A stretch of 62,568 nucleotides of DNA from Terfezia claveryi (GCA_015179025.1 WHUX01000271.1:1-62568), one strand, 5' to 3'; positions 35,223 through 46,745 are shown, counted from the first letter of the stretch. Program-made: numbers and translations. Notes: a model not told the origin generated them from the letters alone.

Positions 35223-35644
35223 AATAGTATATAAATAAATTTCTTTATTTTTAGCTTATCTATACTTTAAGGAATTCTTTTACTATAAATTTTCTATTTA
35301 ATTAATATCTAAGTTAATTTAAATAGAAAATACTAATAGATTTTATATATTTAAAATTATTTAAATATCCCTAAATATAAGAATATATATACTATAAATT
35401 ACTAAGACAATTTAAATATTGCATTATAGCAGCAACTAAGCTAAAAGTAGTAATAACACTAATATAATAATACTAACAGTTGGTGGCATGGGTCTTAATA
35501 GCTATTATTATAGTATAATATTTTGATCAAGAATATATTAATACCTATTATAATATTATATATAAAGATATGTATATATATAAGTAGGTATGTTATAATT
35601 ATATTGCCAGTTTTTATAAATACATACCTTATCTACAAACAACT

Positions 35645-37816
35645 ATGCCTCCAAAATGCAAGTGTCCTTCAGAGGCTTTTCTATTACCAAAGGCTTCTCC
35701 AAAAGAATGCAAATATTCTCTAAAGCCAAAGGTAGCTCCAAAGCCAAAGACAGCTCTGAAGCAAAAGGCAGCTTTAAAGCCAAAGGTAGCTTCAAAGCCA
35801 AAGCTAGCTCTAAAGTTAAAGGCAGCTTCAAAGCCAAAGGCAGCTTCAAAGCTTAAGACAGCTCCGAAGCTAAAGGCAACTCTAAAGCTAAAGGCAACTA
35901 TAAAGCTAAAGATAGCTCTGAAGTCAAAGGTAGCTCTAAAGCTAAAGGCAGCTTCAAAGCTAAAGGCAAAAAAATATAAAGCTTTAGTAGATTTGGACCT
36001 GAATGTACTGATATCAGAAGTATATACACCAATACTACTAGAAGAGTACATACTATTAGAATATTATAAGTATGGTACAAAATTGCTACTTTTACAGTAG
36101 CTAACCTCCTCAATTAAGTGCTTTAGCTACTTTTTTGACTTGAAGCTCTAGGAGGTTCTATGTGATGGCACCAATACATATTAAGCCTTTAAATACAGCA
36201 CTCAGGCTATAGGGTCTAGTAAGTAAACATGGAAGCTAGTAACTATTAGGGATCTCAAGATATAGATAGAGCTTGTTATCTATATTAGTATTATTAATTG
36301 TCTATGTGTAGAGGACTACTGGGTAGAATGCATATGGTAGAAGCCTATAGATATAATAGGATTAACTCAATTTCAGCAAATTCATTAATATATTTATATA
36401 TTGATACTAGTAAGTGCACTAGCACCAGTATTGCTAGTAGCACTAGCTTTATTATCAGTAGTACTAGCAGTACCAGCTTTACTAGTAGTATCAGCATTGC
36501 CAGTAGTACCAGTGCTAGTAGCTCATTACCAGCAGCACTAGTATAGTATAAGAAGCTTAAACTGGTAGCATCTATACTAGCCAATTCTTTTAGATCAATA
36601 TATATACTATCAAGCAGTTATGTAATTGATGAGATAACAGTACAGTATATAGGGTACTTAAAGTACTCATTAAAAATGTCAAATAAGCCAATTAATAAGA
36701 GGTATAAGATATTCGCCATATATAATTATAGCTATACATATGGCTTTAAATTCTACTTTAAAGTTGATAGACCTTTTAGTATAATTGGAATTGTATCTAC
36801 TATCAATACTTCTGCTACCTCTGCTACCAATATCTCTGCTGCTTCTACTGCCTCCACTACCAATGCCCCACTACCTCTGCTACCTCTACTACTTCTTTCT
36901 CTACCTCCACTACCTCCACTACTAATGTTTCTGCTCTACCTTTACTAATACTTCTACTGCCTCTATAGCTAATACCTCTACCACCCCTACCAATACTTCA
37001 GCTGCCCCTACCAATACTTCAACTAGGTCTAGCAATGCCTTTACCAATGCCTCTACTAATACCTTTACTAATGTCTCCTCCAATCTAGGATCTTACTTTA
37101 ATATCTATAATATACTTATGACTAGTAAAGCTATTGCCATACTACAAGTGCTAATATACTATATATTTGGATAGTTTCTTCAGCAATACTGTATTATTTG
37201 TAACTCTTCAAGAGTTAAGTATTAGTACTTATAGTACTACATCTAAAGCTTAGCTTTTAGTTAAACTATAAGCATATAAGGATAGAAGTAAAGATTTTGA
37301 GTGGGGTAACTTAGCCTCTATTTCTAGAGATAATATCTTATATATATGATGGCAAGATAATACTAGGGTTTTCCTTATAACTATATTTCATAATCTTAAT
37401 AATAGTGTAATTACAAATCAAAAAAGACCTAAAAAGGTATTTTTGCTATTTATAAGGTATTTGGTACTAATGTATGGAAGCTTCTTACAATCCTCTTATA
37501 ATTAATAATTTCAACAATCATATAAAGAAGGTAAATATTGCTGATCAGTTGTAATTATACTACTATATATAGCTAGCAAGTCATTATTCATAGCTACTAC
37601 TTTTTTATTGGCTATTAGATACAAACTTGTAAATAGCTATATATTGTATTATATATATAATCCTTCTATATTGCATAAGGAGTTTAGGCTTAATATAGCT
37701 CAAGCATTATGGAGTACTATACCAATACCAGTAGCTTCAAGTTCAAACCACTTACCTGTGCTTGTCAAAAAAAAAGCTTATCAATTCTATAAAATAGCTA
37801 GTTGTACTTCTTAGAT
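35645..37816 (+). pseudogene. piggyBac-like transposase relic
   Basis: The first 151 codons (35645-36097) are open: a basic tail of lysine/proline/alanine repeats, then KALVDLDLNVLISEVYTPIL. Beyond a stop it reads CFSYFFDLKL, then FKYSTQAIGSS and IINCLCVEDYWVECIW, all resembling the DDE_Tnp_1_7 domain. Near 36590-36780 the block VIDEITVQYIGYLKYSLKMS then NKPINKRYKIFAI and YTYGFKFYFKVDRPFSI is the clearest piggyBac signature. The C-terminal part (37530-37816) reads NIADQL, then LINSYILYYIYNP. Serine/threonine-rich stretches (36410-36540 and 36800-37080) interrupt the domain. Many stops and extreme AT content show it is dead. TTAA-flanked ends were not identified. Confidence 0.72.
35715..35970 (+). 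repeat. Coding tandem repeat (KPKAAL/S units)
   Basis: About 14 imperfect 18-bp units of the type 'gcttcaaagccaaaggca', each encoding K-P/L-K-A-A-S/L. They make up most of the N-terminal tail of the piggyBac-like relic. The array is strongly purine-rich on this strand. The frame is still open through the whole array although the rest of the gene is broken. Confidence 0.8.
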
Positions 37817-38089
37817 ATGTTATATATATACTTATTGTAAATTTCCATATTATTTATTCTGTATATAGATAATAGATATCAATACTACTATTCTACTAAC
37901 CAGACTATATTCTACTAATACTCTATCTTAATAATCTAAAGTTTACTGCTGCTACTGCCTATATAGTATATAGGTTAGTTAGTATCAATAGCAATAAATG
38001 TATAAAAAGTGAGGTACTTACTTTTATCACCCAAAGAGTTTAGCTAGTTATGATATATAAGAGGAAAGATAAGGAAAAGTAATATAAAA

Positions 38090-38740
38090 CAAATATAAGA
38101 ATAGAAAGAAAAAACCCTTCTATAACCCTTTCCCCTATAGTCCTCCCCTCTAACCCTATTCCCCTTCCTCCTAGCCTTCTCCTCCAACCTTACCTTTCCT
38201 TCCCCCTAGCCCTCTCCTTCAACCTTACCCCTCCTCTAACCCTCTCTCTACCAGCTCTCCCCTCTAACTCTACTCTTCCCCCAGCCTTTCCCTCCAACTC
38301 CACTCCTCCTCTAGCTTTTCCTCTGCCAGCCCTCCCTTCCAACCCCACCCCTCCTCTAGTCTTCTCTCTACTAGCTCTTCAAGTTCTCTCTAATACTACC
38401 CTTCTCCTAGCCCTTCTTTCTAACCCTGCTCTCTTTTTAACCTTTCTCTCTAACTCTGCCCCTCCCTTTCAATACTGCTTCTCCTCTAGCTTTTCTTCTG
38501 CCAGCTCTCCTATCCAACTATGCTCCTCCTACTAGTCCTATCTGCCAGCCCTTACTTACTAGCCCTGCTAATCCCCCGCCTAGCTCCTCTGCTAGCTCTT
38601 CTACTAGTTCCTCTAGCCAGCTCCTTCGCTAGCCCTACTAGCTCTGCCAGCCCTACCATTCCACTACTAGCTTCTCCACTAGCTCTGCTAATCTCATCAG
38701 CCCTACCTTCCCCTTATTAGCTCCTCTACCAGCCTTCACT
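38090..38740. repeat. Long polypyrimidine tract
   Basis: Roughly 650 bp in which the plus strand is mostly C and T, built from degenerate units like 'ccttcctcctagcccttctcc' and 'ctctgccagccctaccttcc'. Frames through it encode only Pro/Ser/Leu-rich low-complexity sequence. It lies between the piggyBac relic and the 20-base T-run at 38865-38884. Confidence 0.75.
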
Positions 38741-38852
38741 AGCTATGTAAATTCAAAGGTAATATCTATTTTTGAGATCTAAAACTTATTTACTTGTAGA
38801 TTTAAATCAATAGGTTTTAGCCCTACCAGCCCCAGCCCTCTCCTTTCTACTA

Positions 38853-38864
<12 letters not shown>

Positions 38865-38884
<20 letters not shown>
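38865..38884. repeat. T homopolymer (20 bases)
   Basis: An uninterrupted run of 20 T on the plus strand, just after the polypyrimidine tract. Confidence 0.9.
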
Positions 38885-38889
<5 letters not shown>

Positions 38890-39230
38890 CTCTACTACTT
38901 TGAATTCTAAGCCTCTCCTAAACATGCTGAATTGGATATTATTAGTCCCAAATCAGTAGACTCTATAATTAACTCTAAATCAGAGTCAATCCAATAATCA
39001 TTCTACCTAACTCTCCTTCTTGTTAAGAATAGAAGGAGGAGTTCACTGCCAGTATAAAGCTGATAGACAGCCAGTTGATACTTAGACTACTTACTATAGT
39101 ATTACAATATCTGTTCTACCTTGATCTTTACCAGAACTTGAAAATCTATTAATTACTATAAAATAGTATCAAGATCGACAGTTTGGGTTGCACTAGTATC
39201 TCGGTAGGTATCTCGGTAGATAATGATACT
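38885..39230. other. AT-rich spacer, no gene seen
   Basis: No recognisable coding relic. A small direct repeat 'tctcggtagg/tctcggtaga' occurs at about 39199-39220, next to the triplet array. Confidence 0.35.
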
Positions 39231-39330
39231 AGTTGTAGTAGTAGTTTTAGTTATAATAGTGGTTTTAGTTGTAGTAGTAGTAGTAGTAATAATAGTAGAA
39301 GTAGTAATAGTTGTAGTAGTAGTAGTAGTC
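39231..39330. repeat. Imperfect GTA/TAG triplet array
   Basis: About 100 bp of imperfect 'gta/tag/tta' triplets (agttgtagtagtag..., ttttagttgtagtagtag...). It encodes a run of threonines on the other strand, which I take as an artefact. Confidence 0.8.
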
Positions 39331-40595
39331 TTAACCACTTGAAATAACAATGTAATAAGAAGAATAGTAATAACAGCAAGGTAGTACAGGTACATCTTAT
39401 CTGTAGTTAGTTGGTTAGTATAATACAATATTGTACTATAGAGGTGATTGTATAATAAATAATATTGTATGGGAATGTTGTATAGGAGCTGGAATAGAGG
39501 TATCTTGACATGTAAAGGTATCCATACCATATGAGAGGCCAGTACTTACCACCTCTGGCTTAGTTGTTGCTGCAATGCAGGTCAATTTTTGTCTCACCAG
39601 ATGGGATATCCATATATAGGGGAAAAACTTATCTCAAAGTGGTTCGGAAATTCCCTCCGTCACATGGAAATCACCATGATTATTTATTCGGTTTTCCATA
39701 GATCCATTATTACTTATTTGTATTACCTCACATATCAATAGAGGTTGGACCACTGTATATAAGCTCCAGCGACAAAGAAAAGAAAAATCTACAACATGCG
39801 CGAAAAAAATCGTAGGCTAATGTACCGATTCACCATGCAACACGATGTGGCCAAGGATTCCATCGAGATCCCTCAAAGAGCTCCGGCACAGTATTGCAAA
39901 TCCTAAACACCACGTCTAAACACATCCCCGTCGCTTCATCACCCCCATCAGCATCCTTGTTACAAACTCCATAAGCCTCCCCACCGGCAGCAAAGCCATC
40001 AGCAAAAAGCAGATAACCACAATAACTATCAAAAAGAAGCTGTATAAGAAAAGACTATCAGGAAATACTTATACGTAATCAGCATCATACGAAAAACACA
40101 AAGCGACCTTTTTACCAGCCAACAAAAGAGATGTGACATACAGAAAATTGGGGCCTCGCCCAAATATATAAGCCCCCAGAAACTCCTTTTTCATACACAA
40201 GCAGGGAAAATCATGAGGCAAGATGCTCTACCAGTGAGCACAGCTTGGGAAAAACGTGGCCAAATTGACAGAAAGCCAATACAAAACACAAGAAAACGTA
40301 AGTAGAGATTGAAAGGGTGCAATGTAAACTTTGACCAAAGATTTGGAAGAGTGGAAAGGAAAAGAAAGTTGTCAGAACAAAGTGAATGTGAACGTGCCAA
40401 TCGAACGAATTGACAAATGAAGACTGCAATCCAGACGGGAATACCACATAATACCTAGTTCCCTTCCCAAATACCAGTCCCGTCCTTCCCTCGGTGAATC
40501 TTCAGAATCCCATTAAGTTCCGCATGCCACTTGCCGATTTTCTCAAAGCCCCTAGACTACATCAGTAATCTCTTCAAGTATAGGGCAACATCTGC
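39331..40595. other. Left edge of gene island; 3' side of forkhead gene
   Basis: Composition shifts here from AT-rich repeats to balanced sequence. The stop of the forkhead gene is at 40596, so its 3' UTR must lie in the right part of this stretch. No other gene was recognised; the short open frames at 40191-40447 lack any motif. Confidence 0.45.
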
Positions 40596-42817
40596 TCACT
40601 TTGTAAGGTCAACACCTTGTAAATCGTCCACCCCATCGTCATCTTGCTCTCCAGCAGACATTTCCAGGGGTGGAGGTGCCAAAGGATCTTCCTCAGCTGC
40701 GCTACCCTCCCTCGACTGTAATGCTCCAAACAACCCCTCCTTGATCGGGCTACCAAACTCCCTTGCTCTAGCGCTGTTTCCGTGATGATCTTGTGGTGGA
40801 GAACTGCTCTTAACTTTTAACGGACTACTAAGGTCTCTCAGGTCTGCTCCTTTGGCTGGTGTGCCGTCCCATTCCATATAACGCCAAAAGGGTGCTGGGG
40901 AACTCGTCGGAAGGTAAGAACTCGGGAGCTGACTAACGCTGGGTGGAGCGAGCCTAGGATGCTGGCGCTGAGGTGCCGGGGTGACAGCTATCACGGCGGT
41001 ATGGTCGTCAGCATAGGAGGATGAGGGGTGGTGGGGTGGCGGGGAAAGCGCTGACATGGGGGCTGTATCTTGGGTGCTTCCGGGAAGATCTTCCGAGTGC
41101 ACTCTCGCACCTGTGCGCATAGTTGGTCGAGGCATGGGACTCTCAATTAGAGATGAACGCCGAGCCCGTAAAAAACTATCCACTGGCTCTCCTCTAGCAG
41201 GTAGCCTAGATCCCCTATCAGGAGTGTATGCCTCAAGAGGCGCTGGACGGTATGATGCGATAGGAGGTGGTGTCACTGAACTAGGTGAATATTTGATTCG
41301 CGATGGGTTTGGCATTATTGCGTCTTTCGAGTCTTCTAATGTCATAGGTGCTCTTGTCACCTGACTTGCTGGTAGAGTGGCCTGTTGCGTGGTGTTTGTC
41401 AGAATAAATACTGGGCCCATCGAACTGCCTCTTGTGTCAGATGCCGGGGAAACAGGTGCTGGAGATGGTACTGCTGCTGCTACTCCTGTTGCCGCTGCCG
41501 CTGCAGCTGCTGAAGCACCTCCTCCTCGCTGTCTTGTGGCCGGTTTTGTGAGCTTCCGTATCAGTTCCTCCCTTTCTGACTCTACAATGTGCCACTTCAT
41601 TCCCTTCCCAGGCTCATCTGTCCGACGAGGAGTTTTCCTAAAAGCTTTGTTCAGAGATAGATTGTGTCGAATAGAGTTCTAGAATCACGGTCAGCGGCCG
41701 TCATGCAATGTTATCAATGCGGCCTGAATCTCACCTGCCAACCTGACTGTGTATGCCTATAAAAGGCATAATTGTCCATGATGTACTCATATATTTTGTT
41801 CAAAGTTAGCTGCTCATCGGGACTAGATAAGATTGCCTGTGCGATTAGAAGTGCATAGCTAATATTGGGTTTGATATCCCGACTTGAGTCTGCTGCATAA
41901 TCGACATTTTCTGGTGACTCAAGAACCATCCCTCGCGAGTATGCTGTCGCTTTCTTTCTTGCTGCATCGCCCTGAGATGTATCGAAGCTGTCCCCAATAA
42001 TTGGTGCTTGAGACGACGATGGCAAAGCCAGTGATGCTGCACCACCCTGTGGTAGAACTGGAGGTGGGAATAACAAGTCCTCCTGAGCCTCTGAGAAATG
42101 CCGCCGGCGAAGGAAGGATTGATGGATTTGGCATTCTGTCTCGGGTAATACAAACATCATTTGCACACCAGCAATATCCAGAACTTGTCCACTATGTAAG
42201 GTAGCTCTAGTACCCTTCTTCGCCGGCTCGTTATCAATTTTTAGTCCATTTCTTCCCGTCACCACTATCTGCCAATTCATGTTTCCTGCAACATCATACT
42301 CAATAATGGCGTGTTGCCTAGATACCATCTTGCTAGGTCCAAGGTCTATATCAACTTTTAAGGCATCTAGTGGTGGTGACCCGACACCAGTGCCTGAAGT
42401 TCCCGGACGGGGATCAGGGGGGCGGCCGATATGTACTTTCAGGTTCGTAACATAATAAGTCCAAGTCGCTCCAGCCAACTTTGCATAGGCTTGCACCCCC
42501 CCGCTGTGGGCTCTGGCATTCTTGTCATTAGCACAGTCAATGGCGACTCGTACTTCTTCCTTGGGCATCGAAAGGCTCTGGATGACATTGTTGACGATGG
42601 TGGTCATGTTGGCGGACTGCTGCCCGATGTTGTCAGCAACAAAACGCCCCGTTGGTGTTGGTGTAATGAGGTGCAGGCGCAAGCTTACCGGTGCAGTAGC
42701 AACCTTTCTCCTCTTTGTCGACCTCGGCCGTGAAGGTGAAGAGTCTGGGAATTCTTGGTCGGGACCATTGTTGAATGATGCCTCGGGGCGTGGGCGGGGT
42801 CGGCGATGTCCTGACAT
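40596..42817 (-). CDS. FHA-forkhead transcription factor (Fkh1/Fkh2-like)
   Basis: Nuclear transcription factor of the fungal Fkh1/Fkh2 type, known in yeasts for cell-cycle gene control; the role here is inferred. Two coding exons: 42817-41735 and 41678-40596, giving 721 aa. An FHA domain (residues about 110-225) shows VHIGRP, SRQHAIIEYD and NGLKI, the usual phosphothreonine-binding landmarks. The forkhead domain starts at K326 (KPNISYALLIAQAIL, LTLNKIYEYI) and runs through the intron, whose removal joins SGWQ to NSIRHNLSLNKAF, the DNA-recognition helix. KTPRR and GKGMKWHI follow. The C-terminal half is low-complexity, with an alanine run (about residues 400-412) and proline/serine-rich segments. 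The start at 42817 lies 5 bases after a 5'-leader intron; an upstream in-frame ATG at 42976 would need that intron to be retained. No damage is seen. Confidence 0.93.
41679..41734 (-). other. Forkhead gene intron, inside the DNA-binding domain
   Basis: A 56-bp intron with donor GTGAGA and acceptor TAG, and a branch-like GCTGAC near 41690-41696. It falls between codons Q361 and N362 of the forkhead recognition region (phase 0). Reading through it meets a stop after six codons. Confidence 0.93.
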
Positions 42818-42822
42818 CGCAA

Positions 42823-42922
42823 CTGTCTTTGAACTCGAGTTAGCACGCGCGTCAATTGGGAAAGAGTGGGGAAACAAAGTGTAGAGATGAGGGGTGCATA
42901 GAGTGTGGCGGGGTAGACTTAC
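42823..42922 (-). other. Forkhead gene 5'-leader intron
   Basis: A 100-bp intron predicted from donor GTAAGT (42922), a perfect branch-type GCTAAC (42839-42844) and acceptor CAG ending at 42823, five bases upstream of the chosen ATG. It explains why an upstream open frame seems to extend the protein. Confidence 0.75.
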
Positions 42923-44129
42923 CGGATGGGTGAGAGATAATCTTTGTGGCGTGTGGGAAGTGACCTTCCAGAACAATGAACAGCTTCAATCCCACACTAG
43001 ATCGAGGAGGGGGAAGAGCTGCGCAGAACGAGCGTTAGATTGAGTGGGCAGATGCTGAAACGCACAAGGATATGCCGAAGGGGAGATGCAGAGCGAATCC
43101 AGGCCAACGCCTTGGAGCGTAAGTATGGTATTATCGATAGGGCCAGGGTCGCTGTTTTGATGGAGGTGTGGAGGGGGAGCGGAGGGCGGGGGCAGTAGAT
43201 TATTTCTGTGGGGGCGTAGGGCGAACTCACTTTGCAGACGTCGGTAGCAATCCAGTGGCACGCACCACCACCAGGCAGCTGCACGAAGTGGGGTAAGTTC
43301 TTCGCTGTGGGGGAGTAAATATCTCGGTGCCAGATTTCGCGGGAGGGATATGGGTAATGGACGGATGGGAGGGCAGGTTCTGGTCTTCCTTCTCTTTTTT
43401 TTGGTATATCGTTTGTGGAATCAGAAAGTGGGCAAAGCAGATGAGGGGGGGTGGTGGGGGCAGTTAGGGTAAGGCTGGGGTACAGATCGGAAGGCCCGAT
43501 TGCAGAGAGAAAAATGCAGATAGGGAAATGCTTGTTTGTGTCTGCTTTTGCAGCGACACTTGAAAACTTGAACTCTTGAACTTGATGATCTCAAACTTGA
43601 TCACTTTATGAGCTACGCATGTGCAGAAGACAGAGGACAAGAACAATTAAACAAATCCTGCGATGCTGAGTCTACGCCTTGCCTTGAGCCTGACGAACCC
43701 TTCCTGTCTGGGGTGCGGTGCTTGATGGGTGGATGGTTGGACGGTTGGACGGTGAGTGTTGGCCACCTGAGGCTTCTAATAGATCCCCTCGCGGTGCTGC
43801 GATGCGTTTTGCAGAGAACAGTCGAGGGCGGGGTGCAAACAAATGGAAAAGGAAAAGAAAAAATTGCGCCGCCACGACCAAATAAACAAACCTCCCGAGG
43901 GCAAGTTTCTCCACAACTCTACGCAATCGCAATACAGTTGCAAGCGTACGCGTCAGTACGCTGAGGCAAAATGGCAACAAGAAACTTCGACTCATAAACG
44001 AACGCACTTAGGCTTGGACTACTAAATTCATAGATACACCGGTAGGTAAAGTTACCCGGTAAAGTTTGTCGAGAGATATCGTGATAGTGGAAATAAACAA
44101 AACAATACAGCCCCTCAGCCCCAAATTAT
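42923..44129. other. Forkhead gene leader and promoter
   Basis: The first part (to about 43300) is pyrimidine-rich on the coding (minus) strand, as in long fungal 5' leaders, and carries a candidate donor 'GTGAGTTC' near 43229. No second gene was recognised; the small frames at 43464-44025 have no motif. Transcription start sites cannot be placed from sequence alone. Confidence 0.5.
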
Positions 44130-44162
44130 ATACATCAGGTGCCAACCAGACTAATACATCAG
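44130..44162 (+). mobile_element. Micro-insertion 1 (15 bp, perfect 9-bp duplication)
   Basis: The 15-bp sequence GTGCCAACCAGACTA (44139-44153) is flanked by perfect 9-bp direct repeats ATACATCAG (44130-44138 and 44154-44162). The inserted bases equal one complete TIR of the small element family. The repeat length equals that of the 70-bp element at 28294-28363. I interpret it as an excision footprint or a one-ended remnant. Confidence 0.85.
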
Positions 44163-44217
44163 CTGGCATAACCCAATGCCACCAATGCCCAAATTGAGGC
44201 TCCTAAACCTTGCCTAT

Positions 44218-44251
44218 CTTTTGCCCAGTGCAAGCCAGACTACTTTTGCCC
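44218..44251 (+). mobile_element. Micro-insertion 2 (16 bp, perfect 9-bp duplication)
   Basis: AGTGCAAGCCAGACTA (44227-44242) between perfect 9-bp repeats CTTTTGCCC (44218-44226 and 44243-44251). It ends in CCAGACTA like the other members; its first half differs at a few positions from the TIR consensus. Confidence 0.82.
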
Positions 44252-45947
44252 ATCTGTCACTCAACAGGGTATCATCAGTTCGCCGATGACCTCATTGTGC
44301 AAAGCAAAATAAACAGATCGTCCTGCGTCAGAAGCGCTAAGGTTAACCTCTTAGCCCTACAATCACAATCCCAACCAAATGCTTCGATGGCTATCGTCAC
44401 GCTTCTAGAAACTTCATGTCACGACAAACATCCCCAATCCCTTAACTATCGTCGGCCAAACACATAGAACGGAATACTTTTGGGCGACAGCAACCAATGG
44501 AGCATTGAGCTGTCTCTCGGCGTGTGACTTGCAGTGACCGTTGAGGCGGGTCCGACAGATCATTAGTGTTTACATCAGATATGATTTACCGGTACATATG
44601 ATATATAAGGCTGGGCACGACCATCTGATACCTCATCCTGGATGCTTCCCATAATATAAACCTAGTCTAGCTATAAACCTACCTACCTACTAGAAACCCT
44701 GCAGAGTAGTTGAAGAATTCATTGGAGGTACCGTATGGCGCAACCCACCTCTGCTTACGCGTTGACCTATGATCACCATTCGAACAATTCGTTTTCGGAT
44801 AGGTTAGTTTTTTTTTTTTTTTTTGTTTGTCTTATACCGCGATGGGGATCGGGATAGGTAGGTACCTAAGTACTACAGTAGGTACTTGGCATGTAACAGC
44901 TGTGAAAATACGTTTCAAAGCCCTTGTATTTTTTATAATCTCGACTTTAGTCTACGAACACGCATTCCAGCTCATTGTCTGAGTATTTTACCCAGATTCA
45001 TTACCCCCAATTCAATTCTTAATTGATCCAAATTATTATATTAATTCTCTCATGCCGACAATATTATTCAGCTTTAGTGAGTGAAGTCCTCATACGCATT
45101 GAGGCTTTCCAGTAAGGTGCCCTTTTGACCTAGAATAAATGTTGCATGTATGAGTAGCCACCCATGAAAATTGATAATCCCACATCCCTGCAAATGTTGA
45201 AGTGGCTGTAGACCTCTGCAGAGATGATTTCTAAAGAGCCAGCAGGTATGGGCCTTCAAGAAATAGGGCGAGATATATGGTTAGAAAAACTTACCGAAGT
45301 GATAGCTGGAGCATCATGTATTATTACTGAAAATTCTAGAGAAACCCTCGCACAGGAACCTAGACTTGATTGTTCCAGAAGCCCAATGAGCATATGTGAG
45401 AGTACCTAAGTTACTTTTTGAGATACCACATAGATTTAGAATGAAAGAACCTCTATCTTTTCACTAGAAAGAGTAACCAAGCTTACGTTTATGTAATCAT
45501 GCCAGCAGCGACCAAGCGCAAGACTTCAGAAGTTCTAAAGCTAAAGGTGCAGTTTCTAATCTCACATCTTGTCCTTCTCTTTGAGCTCAGCGACCGTTTA
45601 TAGCCAATCCCCCATCGATGGTACTATTAGCTAAGACACGTCCAAGTTTCACTCATCTCGCTGCATCACATTGACACCCCCTAGAACCCGTGTAAGCATC
45701 ACCACAAGAATATAGCAAACAACATGGCTCTGAGGAAAACGTCCGTCAGTTGCACATATTGATCAAACCAGTGAGATGACCTTTTGTTATCCACGACGTG
45801 TCCGACCCAATTTGTATCATTGGACTATTATAAGTAAGTTACAGGTCAAAACCGCACACTGGAATACTTGTCGAGAGTTAATGATAGCTGTGACCAATCC
45901 ACCAAGTAGTAACTGCCGCACGTTTTCTGTCTAGGATTTTGATTCTG
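44252..45947. other. Intergenic region, no gene seen
   Basis: Central part of the region between the two divergent regulators. It holds a T-run near 44808-44824 and 'taggtaggtacctaagtac'-type tetranucleotide repeats near 44855-44886. No protein motif was recognised in the short frames. Confidence 0.5.
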
Positions 45948-45993
45948 TGTATTTTCCACAGGAGGGGTCGTGCCAACCAGACTATGTATTTTT
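45948..45993 (+). mobile_element. Micro-insertion 3 (28 bp, 8/9 duplication)
   Basis: A 28-bp insert (45957-45984) ending in GTGCCAACCAGACTA. It is flanked by TGTATTTTC (45948-45956) and TGTATTTTT (45985-45993), matching at 8 of 9 positions. The extra 13 bases ahead of the TIR (CACAGGAGGGGTC) may be internal element sequence or filler. Confidence 0.65.
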
Positions 45994-46273
45994 CTTTAAC
46001 TAACCTCATGCATGCAGGTTATCGTCGTTGCTTCATCACGAGACTGATATACCTTGCAAGCAATTAGGGCACCAGGTCATAGTTCACTAAACCCTTTTGC
46101 ACCTGCCCACTACGATTCTGGCTGGGTTCTGTACGAACCTGCGTCCTTCTTCAAAATCACATCCGTACCTCTTCGTTTCCATGGCGTAGGCTGGCCAAAC
46201 TGCGGAATTCATGATCATGGGAGGAGCTTACAAAGAAATAATTTGTAGTTACTTTTCCACATTAGGACGTGGC

Positions 46274-46314
46274 CTATAAGCCTAGTCTGGTTGGCACCGG
46301 GGTATGTATAAGGC
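46274..46314 (-). mobile_element. Micro-insertion 4 (23 bp, 7/9 duplication)
   Basis: TAGTCTGGTTGGCAC followed by CGGGGTAT (46283-46305), reverse orientation to 1-3. Flanks CTATAAGCC and GTATAAGGC match at 7 of 9 positions, so the duplication is tentative. The same TIR could instead pair with 46386-46400 as a 118-bp element, but that pair has unlike flanks. Confidence 0.45.
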
Positions 46315-46385
46315 GAATCAAGCAATTATGAAACAATTTGCTATTGCATCATTGAAGCTTGGCGGTACATACCAGCTGATTGTGC

Positions 46386-46400
46386 GTGCCAACCAGACTA
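46386..46400 (+). repeat. Isolated TIR of the micro-insertion family
   Basis: GTGCCAACCAGACTA with no recognisable 9-bp duplication on either side (tgattgtgc, aatcggagg). It may be the right end of an element starting at 46283, or a remnant whose target copy has decayed. Confidence 0.6.
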
Positions 46401-46503
46401 AATCGGAGGGTTCAGCCCGCCCGCCCTTGTCCACCGATCTGCCCCTGCTCTTAGTCGCCTCAACACGTTTTTGGCCAAGCCGGTTCAGGCCGTTAGGATC
46501 GAT

Positions 46504-46542
46504 AAACAGCTTTAGTCTGGTTGGCACAAGTAGAAACAACTT
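46504..46542 (-). mobile_element. Micro-insertion 5 (21 bp, 8/9 duplication)
   Basis: TAGTCTGGTTGGCAC followed by AAGTAG (46513-46533), between AAACAGCTT (46504-46512) and AAACAACTT (46534-46542). The flanks match at 8 of 9 positions, the difference being a G/A transition. Confidence 0.68.
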
Positions 46543-46599
46543 GGGAACGCTATCAACAGATTGAGAGGGAGCTAACCTGATATGGAAGGATCAGAGGAT

Positions 46600-46628
46600 T
46601 CTCTCCACTAACCAGACTATCTCTCCAC
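46600..46628 (+). mobile_element. Micro-insertion 6 (11 bp, perfect 9-bp duplication)
   Basis: TAACCAGACTA (46609-46619) between perfect 9-bp repeats TCTCTCCAC (46600-46608 and 46620-46628). The insert can be read as the outer TA of one TIR joined to the outer nine bases of the other, that is, an almost complete internal deletion. Confidence 0.85.
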
Positions 46629-46745
46629 ATCAATTGCAAGTTGCTTAAGAAAAATAAAGCGACAACAATTCTGTGCAAAACGATATGAACGGTATGTATG
46701 ACGTATTGACATCATGCTGAGCCGCAACTGGCAGCGATGAAATCT

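Noticed and set aside
39156..39530. Threonine-rich minus-strand protein
   Set aside because: It is a translation of the GTA/TAG triplet array with no domain or supporting splice signals.
42818..42976. 53-residue N-terminal extension of the forkhead protein
   Set aside because: It spans a well-formed intron (GTAAGT, GCTAAC, CAG), so it is most likely leader sequence.
44130..44251. hAT-type 8-bp target duplications
   Set aside because: At all four perfect sites the repeats extend to 9 bp, and the insert then always ends exactly in CCAGACTA.
46386..46527. 142-bp MITE with GTGCC...GGCAC inverted ends
   Set aside because: The orientation is opposite to the 70-bp element and the outer flanks (tgattgtgc, aagtagaaa) do not match; each end is better explained separately.
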